DNA of 17,481 nucleotides. It comes from JAVBOF01 sp031550915 (GTDB lineage: Bacteria; Bacillota; Clostridia; Christensenellales; MGBC116941). The notes beneath the pieces are model-generated. The model had not been told where the DNA came from. It made no database searches and saw only the letters and a program-made list of their open reading frames with translations. Shown here piece after piece: positions 1-7,773 of this stretch. The position numbers and the translations under genes are program-made. Each line of letters begins with the position of its first letter. The first letter of the stretch is position 1. The DNA lies in NCBI GenBank assembly GCA_031550915.1, contig JAVBOF010000080.1:1-17481 (forward strand), read 5' to 3'.

Positions 1-740
1 TAGCCCTTTAGGCCGGCTTTTTCTATCAACGCTCCCGCATAATGGCCTTCTGGCCGTTTAAATACGCTCCCCGCGCTGGGCAAATTCAAAGGCTGCTTTG
101 TTTTTCTGCGGTTATCGTAATCCTTTATTCTGGCCTTTGCAAGCCCGTCGTCCGGTTTTAAAAGCATACGGGCTCCCAAGACCATATAATCCTTTGCCTG
201 AACGCAGCTCTGCCTGTAGTCAAACTCCATATCTTTATTGGCTATATCCCTGCGGATTCCATTATCCAGCACGGTCACTGTCGATATGATATCCTTCATC
301 TCTCCGCCATATGCGCCCGCGTTCATCACAATTGCTCCGCCAAGCGTACCGGGGATCCCTGCCGCAAATTCCAGCCCCATCAGCCCGTTTTCTAATGCGG
401 TTTTAGCAAGAGAAGAAAGCAGTACCCCCGCCTCAGCTTCCAAAACCAATCCGTCGGCTTTCGATCCGGTCAAATATCTCCCCAGCTTTATTACGAGTCC
501 ACGGTAACCCCCGTCCGCAAATACTGTGTTGGAACCGTTACCCATAACGATATGCCTTAACCCCTCTGCTTTGCATAGGGCCGATATCTGCTCAAATTCA
601 TCTAGGCTCCTGGGCATCGCCATAAGATCTGCCGGTCCACCCACTCTAAAAGACGTATGCTTTGAAAGCAGCTCGTCCGAGGCTATCTCCAATAACGGTA
701 ATTTCGATTTTATAAGATCGGAAGCAATTTGCTTATCCAT
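1..740 (-). CDS. murB: UDP-N-acetylenolpyruvoylglucosamine reductase MurB (C-terminus cut by window edge)
   Basis: MurB is the cytoplasmic FAD enzyme that reduces UDP-GlcNAc-enolpyruvate with NADPH to UDP-MurNAc in peptidoglycan precursor synthesis. The 246 visible residues include the N-terminal HTSFRVGGPA stretch, the FAD-binding MGNGSNTVF segment (66-74), the glycine-rich GIPGTLGGAIVMNAGAYGGE block (128-147), DYRQS (174-178) and PSAGSVFKRP (221-230), whose Ser225 matches the proton-donating serine of the family. The family is about 300 residues long, so roughly 50-60 residues, including the last catalytic glutamate, lie beyond base 1. The ATG at 740 follows a GGAGAG ribosome binding site (744-749). 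It lies 39 bases downstream of the solute-binding-like gene on the same strand, so the two may be cotranscribed. Identity is secure. Confidence 0.96.
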   Translation of the reverse strand, partial: MDKQIASDLIKSKLPLLEIASDELLSKHTSFRVGGPADLMAMPRSLDEFEQISALCKAEGLRHIVMGNGSNTVFADGGYRGLVIKLGRYLTGSKADGLVLEAEAGVLLSSLAKTALENGLMGLEFAAGIPGTLGGAIVMNAGAYGGEMKDIISTVTVLDNGIRRDIANKDMEFDYRQSCVQAKDYMVLGARMLLKPDDGLAKARIKDYDNRRKTKQPLNLPSAGSVFKRPEGHYAGALIEKAGLKG

Positions 741-779
741 TTTCTCTCCAAATTCAATTTAAAACAATTATAACATCAA

Positions 780-1952
780 TCATTTTTCCGTGACAACAAA
801 AGTCTCAATCTTTTCACATAATGTCCGCCAACCGTCATTTCCACTTAAATATTTTCTGGCTTCACCTATATCGGCTTTCAATGAAAAGGCGTTTGGTACC
901 CCGATCCTATAGCAATAAGCCTCTTCCAATGCTGATAAATGTTCTTCCTGCATGGAAGGTTCATCCATCTGTAAAACCGGTATCGCGCCAATATCTCCAA
1001 GCATCATCTGGTTTTTTTGCTCCAAAAGGTAATCCAACGCCTCTTTACAAACAAAGCGCTTATCTTCTTCGATTCCCGCGGTTATGCCGACGTATTGGAC
1101 CATATCCGTATATCCTGCGAGCGGCAGCGCGGAATAAGCAGGAAGCGGGTTCTTTTCGCTGTCCTTTTCCATCATCGCTATATCCTGCGCGCCGCATACG
1201 TACAAAGCAGCCTTACCCTTTACAAAATCTTCATGGCCCAGTTCCGTATTTGCGTCTTTTATCTGTACTGCACTTCCAAGGGACGCGGCAAGCGATGCCT
1301 GCGCAATACGGTATTCATCCGCAACAAAGGCTATCGGCGCTATATCCGGATCCAATTTTTCTGCTTCTTCATCATCAGGTACGGTTTCCAGCCTGTTCAT
1401 GGTTTCGTTAAACCATTCGGTATCCGGCCAGTCATACGCCATATCTATATCCAAAGACGAACATATCTCCTCATTTATCAGCAGCAAATATCCGCCCAAA
1501 GCATATGGCCGCGCATAAGTCTTGCCTTTGAAAGTAGCTGACCTCGCAAGTGGTTCTCTAAGGCCGTCATATTCATCAATGTCCTGCAAAAAGCCTTCCG
1601 GCTCCTTTATGTAACCCATACCAAACGATAATATATCAGGCAGTTCACCCCTTTGAAGTTTGGCCGAAGCCTCTTCCGGAGTTAGGCCTTCAACGTCAAC
1701 GAATACGCCGTAATGACTCTTTTCAAAACCGGAGAATACATTCTTCAGATGCGTTGAAAAAGCGCCGTATCCCGTCTGCCACGTATTGATATGCCAAATT
1801 TTCAACGATCCCTGCCAAACAGGTGGGGATCCCTTAAGCCATTTTACATATTGATCGTGCTGAAAATAGCCGTCTATACCCGGCAGCATCATAGAAAAGG
1901 CGATGACCAGCGCGAGCAATATCAGCGCCAATACCTTTGATCTGTTCATCAT
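780..1952 (-). CDS. Membrane-anchored extracellular solute-binding protein-like (SBP family 1)
   Basis: The 390-residue product has an N-terminal hydrophobic segment (residues 7-25) and no lipobox cysteine, so it is probably held by an uncleaved anchor or secreted by a poorly defined signal. The mature part resembles family 1 (sugar-type) binding proteins: ELPDILSFGMG (103-113), ARPYALGGYLLLINEE (147-162) and an F-x-x-GKAALYV block (243-252) are typical positions. No ABC permease or ATPase gene is adjacent; murB lies directly downstream and sbcD is divergent. Two ATG codons are adjacent (1952 and 1949). The ribosome binding site GGGAGG (1955-1960) is only two bases from the first but five from the second, so 1949 is the likelier start. 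Ligand and partner are unknown; a non-transport sensing role is possible. Confidence 0.8.
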   Translation of the reverse strand: MMNRSKVLALILLALVIAFSMMLPGIDGYFQHDQYVKWLKGSPPVWQGSLKIWHINTWQTGYGAFSTHLKNVFSGFEKSHYGVFVDVEGLTPEEASAKLQRGELPDILSFGMGYIKEPEGFLQDIDEYDGLREPLARSATFKGKTYARPYALGGYLLLINEEICSSLDIDMAYDWPDTEWFNETMNRLETVPDDEEAEKLDPDIAPIAFVADEYRIAQASLAASLGSAVQIKDANTELGHEDFVKGKAALYVCGAQDIAMMEKDSEKNPLPAYSALPLAGYTDMVQYVGITAGIEEDKRFVCKEALDYLLEQKNQMMLGDIGAIPVLQMDEPSMQEEHLSALEEAYCYRIGVPNAFSLKADIGEARKYLSGNDGWRTLCEKIETFVVTEK

Positions 1953-2043
1953 TTCCTCCCAAACCGGTTTATAGATATATATTCAAGCCCGGGATGATTT
2001 ATTTAGTACCCGACGCGTACTTTTTTTCACAAAGTAATTCGAG

Positions 2044-2049
2044 TATAAT
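2044..2049 (+). promoter_or_regulatory. Candidate -10 box for sbcDC
   Basis: A perfect TATAAT lies 49 bases before the sbcD start codon. Seventeen bases upstream there is only a run of T, so the -35 match is poor. The 146-base divergent gap also holds the palindrome AAACCGGTTT (1961-1970), next to the start of the minus-strand gene. Confidence 0.4.
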
Positions 2050-2098
2050 AACAAAGACTACACAGTATATTGGGGCATATCGGCGGGAGGTCTTGTAC

Positions 2099-3298
2099 AT
2101 GAGGTTCGTCCACTGCGCGGACCTGCACATTGGTTGCAGGCAATTTGACAGCGATACACGCTTTTCTGATTTTGGGAGCGCTTTTGACTATATTGCGGAA
2201 TTTGCGGTACAAAACTCCGCCGATTGCGTTTTGATTTCAGGTGATCTTTTTCACCACCGCAATATCAACGCCCCTACCCTTTCGCAGGCAACGGCTGTAC
2301 TGCAAAAATTGCGTAACGCGCATATAGAGGTCTTTGCAATTGAGGGCAATCACGATAAAGCATATTATGCCGATAAACGTTCGTGGATGGAATATTTGAA
2401 CGACAGCAAGTTTCTAAAGCTTTTGAAACCATCACAAGGCTTGATTTCAAATTATGATGGAAATTCGGGCAATTGTATCGAGTTTAAAGGCGTACGCATA
2501 ATCGGCCTTGGTTACAATGCAATTAGTACTGAAGTAAAACTGGACGAACTGGATAAAACCTTAGATGCAGGACCTCCCACCATCGTCATGCTACATGGCG
2601 CTGTGGATAATTACAGTTTAAAGGATTTAGGCGGATTCTCTTCCAAAAGCCTGAAACCGCTTGAAAACAGGGTTTGCTATTTTGCCATGGGCCATATCCA
2701 CAGTAAAAAGGAAAACGGTTTGGCCTTTAATCCGGGCGCGCCGGAAAACGTGCATATCGACGAAAGCCGAAAAGGTGAAGAGAAGGGGTTTTATCTTTGC
2801 GAAATATCCGATGCCGGATTAAAGCGTGAATTCATCCCTTCGCCAAACAGGGATATTTGCTATATTGATATAGACTTGGGTGAAGGCAGTGCGGAATCGG
2901 CACTTGATACTATAAAAGCCAGACTCGTAAAGCGTTTTCCAAAAGAGGGTGATATACTCTCCCTAAGGATAACGGGCAGCATCGATTTCCCTCCTCACGA
3001 GCTGGATACGTCGGCAATCCGTAGCTTTGCGGAGGAAAGCTTTGCACCGCTTTATATCGACATAAACAATATGGCGTCGTTGAAAGGCTCTGAACATATA
3101 GAAGAATATGAAGACCGGGAAAGCCTTGAAAAAGGTATCCTTTCTGGTATGGCTTTGGATTTCAATATTGCTTCCACAGGCGATGAAAGGGATGCAGGGT
3201 CCTTCCTTCTGCAACTGCGTACAACGATATTGGAAGAATCCCCCGAAAACGTCATCGATGCTTTAACATACTGGCAAAGGGTTGGTGCGTCATTATGA
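2099..3298 (+). CDS. sbcD: DNA repair exonuclease SbcD (Mre11 family)
   Basis: SbcD is the Mn-dependent nuclease subunit that, with SbcC, opens hairpins and removes protein-blocked or broken DNA ends. The 399-residue protein carries the five phosphoesterase motifs in order: DLH (8-10), GD (48-49), GNHD (83-86), LHG (165-167) and GHIH (198-201). The region after about 290 corresponds to the capping and SbcC-binding part. The frame is open further upstream to 1937, but the ATG at 2099 is chosen because a GGGAGG site (2085-2090) sits eight bases before it and the protein then begins MRFVHCADLHIG, the usual family start. The stop overlaps the sbcC start as ATGA, indicating translational coupling. 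Confidence 0.95.
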   Translation: MRFVHCADLHIGCRQFDSDTRFSDFGSAFDYIAEFAVQNSADCVLISGDLFHHRNINAPTLSQATAVLQKLRNAHIEVFAIEGNHDKAYYADKRSWMEYLNDSKFLKLLKPSQGLISNYDGNSGNCIEFKGVRIIGLGYNAISTEVKLDELDKTLDAGPPTIVMLHGAVDNYSLKDLGGFSSKSLKPLENRVCYFAMGHIHSKKENGLAFNPGAPENVHIDESRKGEEKGFYLCEISDAGLKREFIPSPNRDICYIDIDLGEGSAESALDTIKARLVKRFPKEGDILSLRITGSIDFPPHELDTSAIRSFAEESFAPLYIDINNMASLKGSEHIEEYEDRESLEKGILSGMALDFNIASTGDERDAGSFLLQLRTTILEESPENVIDALTYWQRVGASL

Positions 3299-6195
3299 GG
3301 ATCGAAAAGCTTAAGCTGGAAAATATAAAGTGTTTTTCGTCTAAGGAATTTGACTTTGCTTCCGGCATCAACTTCATCGGCGGAAAAAACGGTAGGGGGA
3401 AAACTACCATAATAGAAAGCATCGGCTTTGCACTCTTTGATAAGACTCCGGAAAAAATCAAAAAAAGCCAGCTGATTAAATACGGCTGCAAAAGCGGCTC
3501 AATAGAGATACATTTTAGTATCGGCGATAAAAACTTCCGCTTGAAACGCGATATAAAGTCAAACGGCGGCGATAAACGCGTAGTATATGACGAAACCGGT
3601 ATGATCGATATAGAGGGTGTTAAGGATTTCAACGCCTGGTTCAAAAGCGAGACGGGACTGGAAGGCGACGTCCCCGACCTGTTCCGTAACATAATCGGCG
3701 TAGAACAGGGGGCTTTTACCGCTCCGTTTATGCTTCCAGACGGCGCCAGAAACGAGCATTTCGAAAAGATATTCGGGGTACGTCAATATAGAAATGCCGC
3801 GGAAAAGGCGGGGGGCGCACGAAAGCTTTTGGAAAAAGAATTGAGCGATGTAAGGGACGATATAAAAGTACTCGAAGGCAGGCTCGGGTCCAAAGCGGAA
3901 AAGCTTGAACAGAAAACCGCCGCGGAAGCGTCGCTTGCGGAGAAGCTGAGCAAAATGCGCGTTATCGAAGAAAAGTTGACCGATGCCCAAAATAAGTATA
4001 ATAACTATGAGCAACTTTACCGTGATATAGAAAAAAACAAAAACCTTTTATCACAAAGCCAAATCATATTGAACAGCCTTGCCGAAAACATCCGTACCGC
4101 AGAATCGGAACTGGAAAATTGCAAAAAGGCTTATACATATACCATAGAGCATAAGGAAGCGTATTCTGCTTATCTTTCGCTGGAAAAACAGCTGCTGGAA
4201 CTCGAGACAAAACGAAACGAGAGGGACATCCTGCAAAAGGCTGTAAGCAAAACGATGCAGGATCTGAATGCGGTTTTGGCTTCCATTGAAGCAAAAGAAA
4301 AACACCTCATGGAAACAGATAAGAAATTGAACGGCGACATATCCCTTTGCATACAGCGGCTGGATAATGCAGTAAAGCCGCTCAACAATGCTCTGACAGC
4401 CTGCAACGAGGCAAAATCCTCATTGGACGGGATAACAAAGCAAATCCGCGATTCCGAATGCTCGAATGTAAAGCTGCAGGAACTTTCGAATAGTATAGCG
4501 GCGGTTTACGCTCTGCGCAGCTCATTTGCTTCCAACTGCGAAAATATCCTCGCTAAGCAAGCAATTCTTGCATCACTGCCACTCGTTGAAAAGGATCTTC
4601 GTCTTTTAGAAGAGTGCGAGGAGCAACGCAAAGCGAAAATCATTTCCCTGGAATCTGTAAAACGGGAGATAACATTGCTCACGGAAGATGCAGAAAGGGC
4701 CTCCGACGGACTTTGTCCATATGCCGGTGTTAAATGCGAAACAATAAAGGGCGGATTATCCTCGTTACTTGATAAAAAAATCAAAAGCAAAAAAGAAGAT
4801 CTGGAGAATTATACAGCTGATATCTCTGTTTTGGACGGGCAGCATTCAAAACTGACATATGCAAGAGACAGGATCATTGAGCTAAACAGTGAAAAGAAAG
4901 CTTTGGCTTCCCTAAAAGCCGAGAATGCATCGATGGAAAAGAGCTTTGCTGATTGGAAAAAGGATTTTATTGCCTCCCGGTTTAACGAAGCTTTTGACCA
5001 CGATGCGCTTTTAGAAACTTACGCCAAGCTAATAGCGCTGCTTGGGGCCGCAGATGCCTTGCAGGTTTTGCCCTTAAAGCTGGATTCCTATTATTCAGAT
5101 ATTAAAAAACATAAGGATGACGCGCTGGCAAGGCTGTGGAAGGAACGTGAATCAATAAATGAAAGACATCTCGCCGCATCTGCCCATCTCAGCAAATTGG
5201 AGCGGGGCAAGGAGAGTATTGAGGAAAACCTAAAAAAATATCAGCAAGAGCTTAAAAATCTCGAATCCACAAGGTCTGAGATTGAGCGCGAAAGAAATAA
5301 AGCAAATGACATGAATGACGAATGCAAGAAAAGGAACTCACGATTGTTGGAATATTCGGGTCTTGATGATGAGCATAAAAAACTACGGACCGGCATGGAA
5401 AAACATAATGAAGGCTATACTCTATATATTTCTAATATAAACAATGCTGAAAAGCTGCCTGGAACCGAAGGTATCCTAAAGCAGCTGCAAAAAAACCTTG
5501 CCGATGAAAATCAAAACAAAGTTAATATAAATGCAAAGCTTAAGGATATGCAGGAACGCTACAGTGAACAGGACGCAAATCTTGCAAAAGCCGAATTAGA
5601 CGACCTTACTATTGAAACCGTTACTTTGAAGGCAGATCTTGAGCATTTGAGATCCAGTCTGGAAAGCATTGAAAAGGAACTGGGCCGAATCAAAAATTGG
5701 GAAGACGATTTAACCCGAAAGATCGGGATCCATAAGGACTTAAACAGCCGTTTATCTTTGTTGGAAAACGTAATAAGGCTTTTTCGCGCCGCCGGTGAGC
5801 GTATAGCTTCGGGTTACAGAGCAAAGCTGGAGCATCGCGCCAACGAGCTATATAGACAGGTATCCTCCTCTGGCGCTACTTTGTACTGGACGAACGATTA
5901 CGATATAAAGCTTTGCGAAAATATTGAAGGCCATACTAGCGAACGGTTTTTCAGGCAGCTTTCCGGAGGCGAACAGATGACCGCCGCTTTAGCCATACGT
6001 ATAAGCATGCTGCAGGAGTTCAGCCGCGCCAACATAGGCTTTTTTGATGAACCAACGACAAATCTTGACCCCGAACGACGCTTTAACTTTGCTCAATACC
6101 TTCCGACGCTGTTTAGGAACCTCGAGCAATGTTTCATAATCAGCCATGACGATACCTTTGATTCCATTAGCGATAATATCATCCATGTGGAGTGA
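3295..6195 (+). CDS. sbcC: DNA repair ATPase SbcC (Rad50 family)
   Basis: This is the SMC-like ATPase partner of SbcD. In the 966-residue protein the Walker A motif GKNGRGKT is at 30-37, the ABC signature LSGGEQ at 889-894, Walker B IGFFDEPT at 914-921 with catalytic Glu919, and the switch SHD at 950-952. Two long charged coiled-coil arms separate the ATPase halves. The midpoint, where Rad50/SbcC proteins carry the CxxC zinc hook, instead reads LCPYAGVKCE, with Cys474 and Cys481 six residues apart. The first CP is kept but the second cysteine is displaced. The gene starts inside the sbcD stop (four-base overlap), so the two are made together. The pair is well assigned; only the metal-binding mode of the hook is uncertain. 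Confidence 0.95.
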   Translation: MRIEKLKLENIKCFSSKEFDFASGINFIGGKNGRGKTTIIESIGFALFDKTPEKIKKSQLIKYGCKSGSIEIHFSIGDKNFRLKRDIKSNGGDKRVVYDETGMIDIEGVKDFNAWFKSETGLEGDVPDLFRNIIGVEQGAFTAPFMLPDGARNEHFEKIFGVRQYRNAAEKAGGARKLLEKELSDVRDDIKVLEGRLGSKAEKLEQKTAAEASLAEKLSKMRVIEEKLTDAQNKYNNYEQLYRDIEKNKNLLSQSQIILNSLAENIRTAESELENCKKAYTYTIEHKEAYSAYLSLEKQLLELETKRNERDILQKAVSKTMQDLNAVLASIEAKEKHLMETDKKLNGDISLCIQRLDNAVKPLNNALTACNEAKSSLDGITKQIRDSECSNVKLQELSNSIAAVYALRSSFASNCENILAKQAILASLPLVEKDLRLLEECEEQRKAKIISLESVKREITLLTEDAERASDGLCPYAGVKCETIKGGLSSLLDKKIKSKKEDLENYTADISVLDGQHSKLTYARDRIIELNSEKKALASLKAENASMEKSFADWKKDFIASRFNEAFDHDALLETYAKLIALLGAADALQVLPLKLDSYYSDIKKHKDDALARLWKERESINERHLAASAHLSKLERGKESIEENLKKYQQELKNLESTRSEIERERNKANDMNDECKKRNSRLLEYSGLDDEHKKLRTGMEKHNEGYTLYISNINNAEKLPGTEGILKQLQKNLADENQNKVNINAKLKDMQERYSEQDANLAKAELDDLTIETVTLKADLEHLRSSLESIEKELGRIKNWEDDLTRKIGIHKDLNSRLSLLENVIRLFRAAGERIASGYRAKLEHRANELYRQVSSSGATLYWTNDYDIKLCENIEGHTSERFFRQLSGGEQMTAALAIRISMLQEFSRANIGFFDEPTTNLDPERRFNFAQYLPTLFRNLEQCFIISHDDTFDSISDNIIHVE

Positions 6196-6221
6196 ATCCC
6201 AAGCGCTTCTTATCTTTGCGG

Positions 6222-6250
6222 TTGAAACCTTGCATTTATTTTGTTATCCT
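6222..6250 (+). promoter_or_regulatory. Promoter for the S41 protease gene
   Basis: TTGAAA (6222-6227) and TATCCT (6245-6250) are separated by exactly 17 bases, a reasonable housekeeping-sigma match (5/6 and 4/6). It lies in the 129-base gap after sbcC, giving a leader of about 68 bases. That leader contains the inverted repeat GTTCAT (6269-6274) / ATGAAC (6297-6302). Confidence 0.55.
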
Positions 6251-6324
6251 AATGCATATTGGCTCAGTGTTCATTCATACGGATAGATTATGCGGCATGA
6301 ACGAACCTTATGGAGATGAATTAA

Positions 6325-7542
6325 ATGAAAAAAAGAGATTTTGTATTTTGGATAATACTCGTAGCAGTAGTCGTTGGCTTCGTATCCGGCCTGGTGACGT
6401 GGAATCTGGCCGTCAGCGCTGCCGTAGGCCCTTCAAGCTTTATCCTCACGAAAGAACAATATAAACTTTTTGAAGAATTCCGCAAAATCAGCGAGATCAA
6501 GACGGTTATCGATAAATATTTCTATCAGGCGCAAACCGATGAAAGCAGGCTTAGGGATGGCGCCTTCAAAGGGTATGTAGAGGGATTACAAGACCCCTAC
6601 AGCTACTATATGGACGAAGACAGCCTAAAGGCCATGAGGGACTTCAACTCCGGCGAATTCAGCGGCATAGGCATATCCGTAGTTATGAATACCGAAAAAA
6701 ACCTGCCGATGATAACCAACGTATATAAGGGTTCACCCAGTGAAAAAGCAGGTCTTACCGTTGGCGATATCATTACTGCTGTTGATGGCAATAGTATTAG
6801 CGGACTGACGCTCGATCTTGTTGTAGCAAAGATGAAGGGAGTAGAAGGCACTAAGGTCAACGTCAAAATCGAACGTGACGGAAAAGAATTGGATTTCGAT
6901 ATCATCCGGCAGAAAATCGAGCTCGATGTCATCGAAAGCAAGTTGATGGATAATAATATAGGTTATGTCCGCTTGTTTGAATTTTCCGGCAAATCCGGGG
7001 AAAAATGTGTCACTGCGTTCGAAGACCTGAAAAAGCAGGGCGTAAAGGGCTTTATTTTTGATCTTCGGGACAACGGCGGCGGATTGGTGGACGAAGCGGC
7101 GGTGATCGCTGATTATCTGCTGCCAAAGGGAATCATAGTAGAAACAGTGACGAAGGATGTTGTTGACCATCAATGGAAGAGTGACGCAAATTACTTAAAC
7201 ATGCCTATGATAGTGCTTCAGAACAAAAACAGCGCAAGCGCTTCTGAAATCGTCGCCGGTGCGCTTAGGGATTATGAAGCTGCCACTTTGGTCGGTACAC
7301 AAACCTATGGCAAAAGCGCAGTCCAGCAAACCTACACCCTTTCCGACGGTACATCTGCCGTACGGGTGACAACTTCCAAGTATAGGCTTCCAAAGGGCGA
7401 ATATACTCCGCATGAAGGCCTTCCGGCCGATGTTGAGGTCCAATTGCCGGAAGATGTGCTTGACGCCAAAGTACCATTGACTGAAAGCAACGATACCCAG
7501 CTTCAAAAGGGGCAGGAGGTCCTGCTTTCGAAAATAAAATAA
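6325..7542 (+). CDS. S41-family carboxy-terminal processing protease (CtpA/CtpB-like)
   Basis: This is a 405-residue serine protease of the tail-specific protease family, which trims exported proteins outside the membrane. An N-terminal membrane anchor spans about residues 8-28. A PDZ domain follows at about 105-190, with the carboxylate-binding stretch GIGISV and the KAGLTVGDIITAVDG segment. The catalytic domain has LRDNGGG (247-253), SASASEI with probable nucleophile Ser305, and YGKSAVQQ with the general base Lys330 and Gln334. The Ser-Lys spacing of 25 matches E. coli Tsp and B. subtilis CtpB. The ATG is preceded by GGAG (6312-6315). The gene is bounded by its own promoter and terminator, so it is monocistronic. 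Targets are unknown; in spore formers some homologues cleave sporulation signalling proteins, so such a role is possible but unproven. Confidence 0.93.
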   Translation: MKKRDFVFWIILVAVVVGFVSGLVTWNLAVSAAVGPSSFILTKEQYKLFEEFRKISEIKTVIDKYFYQAQTDESRLRDGAFKGYVEGLQDPYSYYMDEDSLKAMRDFNSGEFSGIGISVVMNTEKNLPMITNVYKGSPSEKAGLTVGDIITAVDGNSISGLTLDLVVAKMKGVEGTKVNVKIERDGKELDFDIIRQKIELDVIESKLMDNNIGYVRLFEFSGKSGEKCVTAFEDLKKQGVKGFIFDLRDNGGGLVDEAAVIADYLLPKGIIVETVTKDVVDHQWKSDANYLNMPMIVLQNKNSASASEIVAGALRDYEAATLVGTQTYGKSAVQQTYTLSDGTSAVRVTTSKYRLPKGEYTPHEGLPADVEVQLPEDVLDAKVPLTESNDTQLQKGQEVLLSKIK

Positions 7543-7572
7543 CCGAGATTTTTTATTGATTGTTCCTGTTAT

Positions 7573-7608
7573 AAAAGATGTCTTTTAATATCTAAAGGCA
7601 TCTTTTTT
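7573..7608 (+). terminator. Rho-independent terminator after the S41 protease
   Basis: An AAAAGATGTCTTT arm pairs with AAAGGCATCTTTT (one G-U pair) across a short A/T loop, and the second arm runs directly into a T run. It separates the protease gene from the transpeptidase operon. Confidence 0.85.
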
Positions 7609-7631
7609 AATGTAAAAAACGGGAAATCAAA

Positions 7632-7660
7632 TTGACATATAAATCTATTTGGAATAAACT
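7632..7660 (+). promoter_or_regulatory. Promoter of the L,D-transpeptidase operon
   Basis: A perfect TTGACA (7632-7637) is followed after exactly 17 bases by TAAACT (7655-7660, 4/6). An alternative TATGAT lies at 7660-7665 with a 22-base spacer, which is too long. It sits just after the previous terminator and about 110 bases before the first transpeptidase start. Confidence 0.65.
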
Positions 7661-7681
7661 ATGATTAGCCGTTATCAGACT

Positions 7682-7714
7682 GCATCGCGTTAAGGATTAA
7701 GTCATTCGCGATGC
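7682..7714 (+). repeat. Leader hairpin upstream of the first L,D-transpeptidase
   Basis: GCATCGCG (7682-7689) is perfectly complementary to CGCGATGC (7707-7714) across a 17-base loop. The second arm contains the only upstream in-frame ATG (7711). No T run follows, so it is not a simple terminator. It lies in the 5' leader of the mRNA predicted from the 7632 promoter and ends 45 bases before the ribosome binding site. Confidence 0.65.
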
Positions 7715-7773
7715 CTGAAGACTGCGTTTATTTTTGTTTTTTATTCTCTAAGTTTATTTGGAGGTCGATTATA

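Noticed and set aside
821..1541. Long open frames on the plus strand opposite the solute-binding-like gene
   Set aside because: They are antisense shadows without ribosome binding sites or recognisable motifs; the minus-strand gene explains the region.
2005..2027. AGTAC/GTACT inverted repeat followed by a T run
   Set aside because: The stem is only five base pairs and lies between divergent genes, so a terminator has nothing to end on the plus strand.
1937..2098. Upstream extension of sbcD
   Set aside because: The extension covers the divergent promoter region and has no family similarity; the ATG at 2099 has an excellent ribosome binding site.
6192..6464. Ninety-residue plus-strand open frame bridging sbcC and the S41 protease gene
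   Set aside because: It runs through the protease promoter and into the protease coding sequence in another frame, and has no convincing ribosome binding site or motif.
7711..7773. ATG at 7711 as start of transpeptidase 1
   Set aside because: It is in a hairpin arm, lacks a properly spaced ribosome binding site and gives a non-signal extension, whereas a strong site lies downstream. It is kept as the alternative start.
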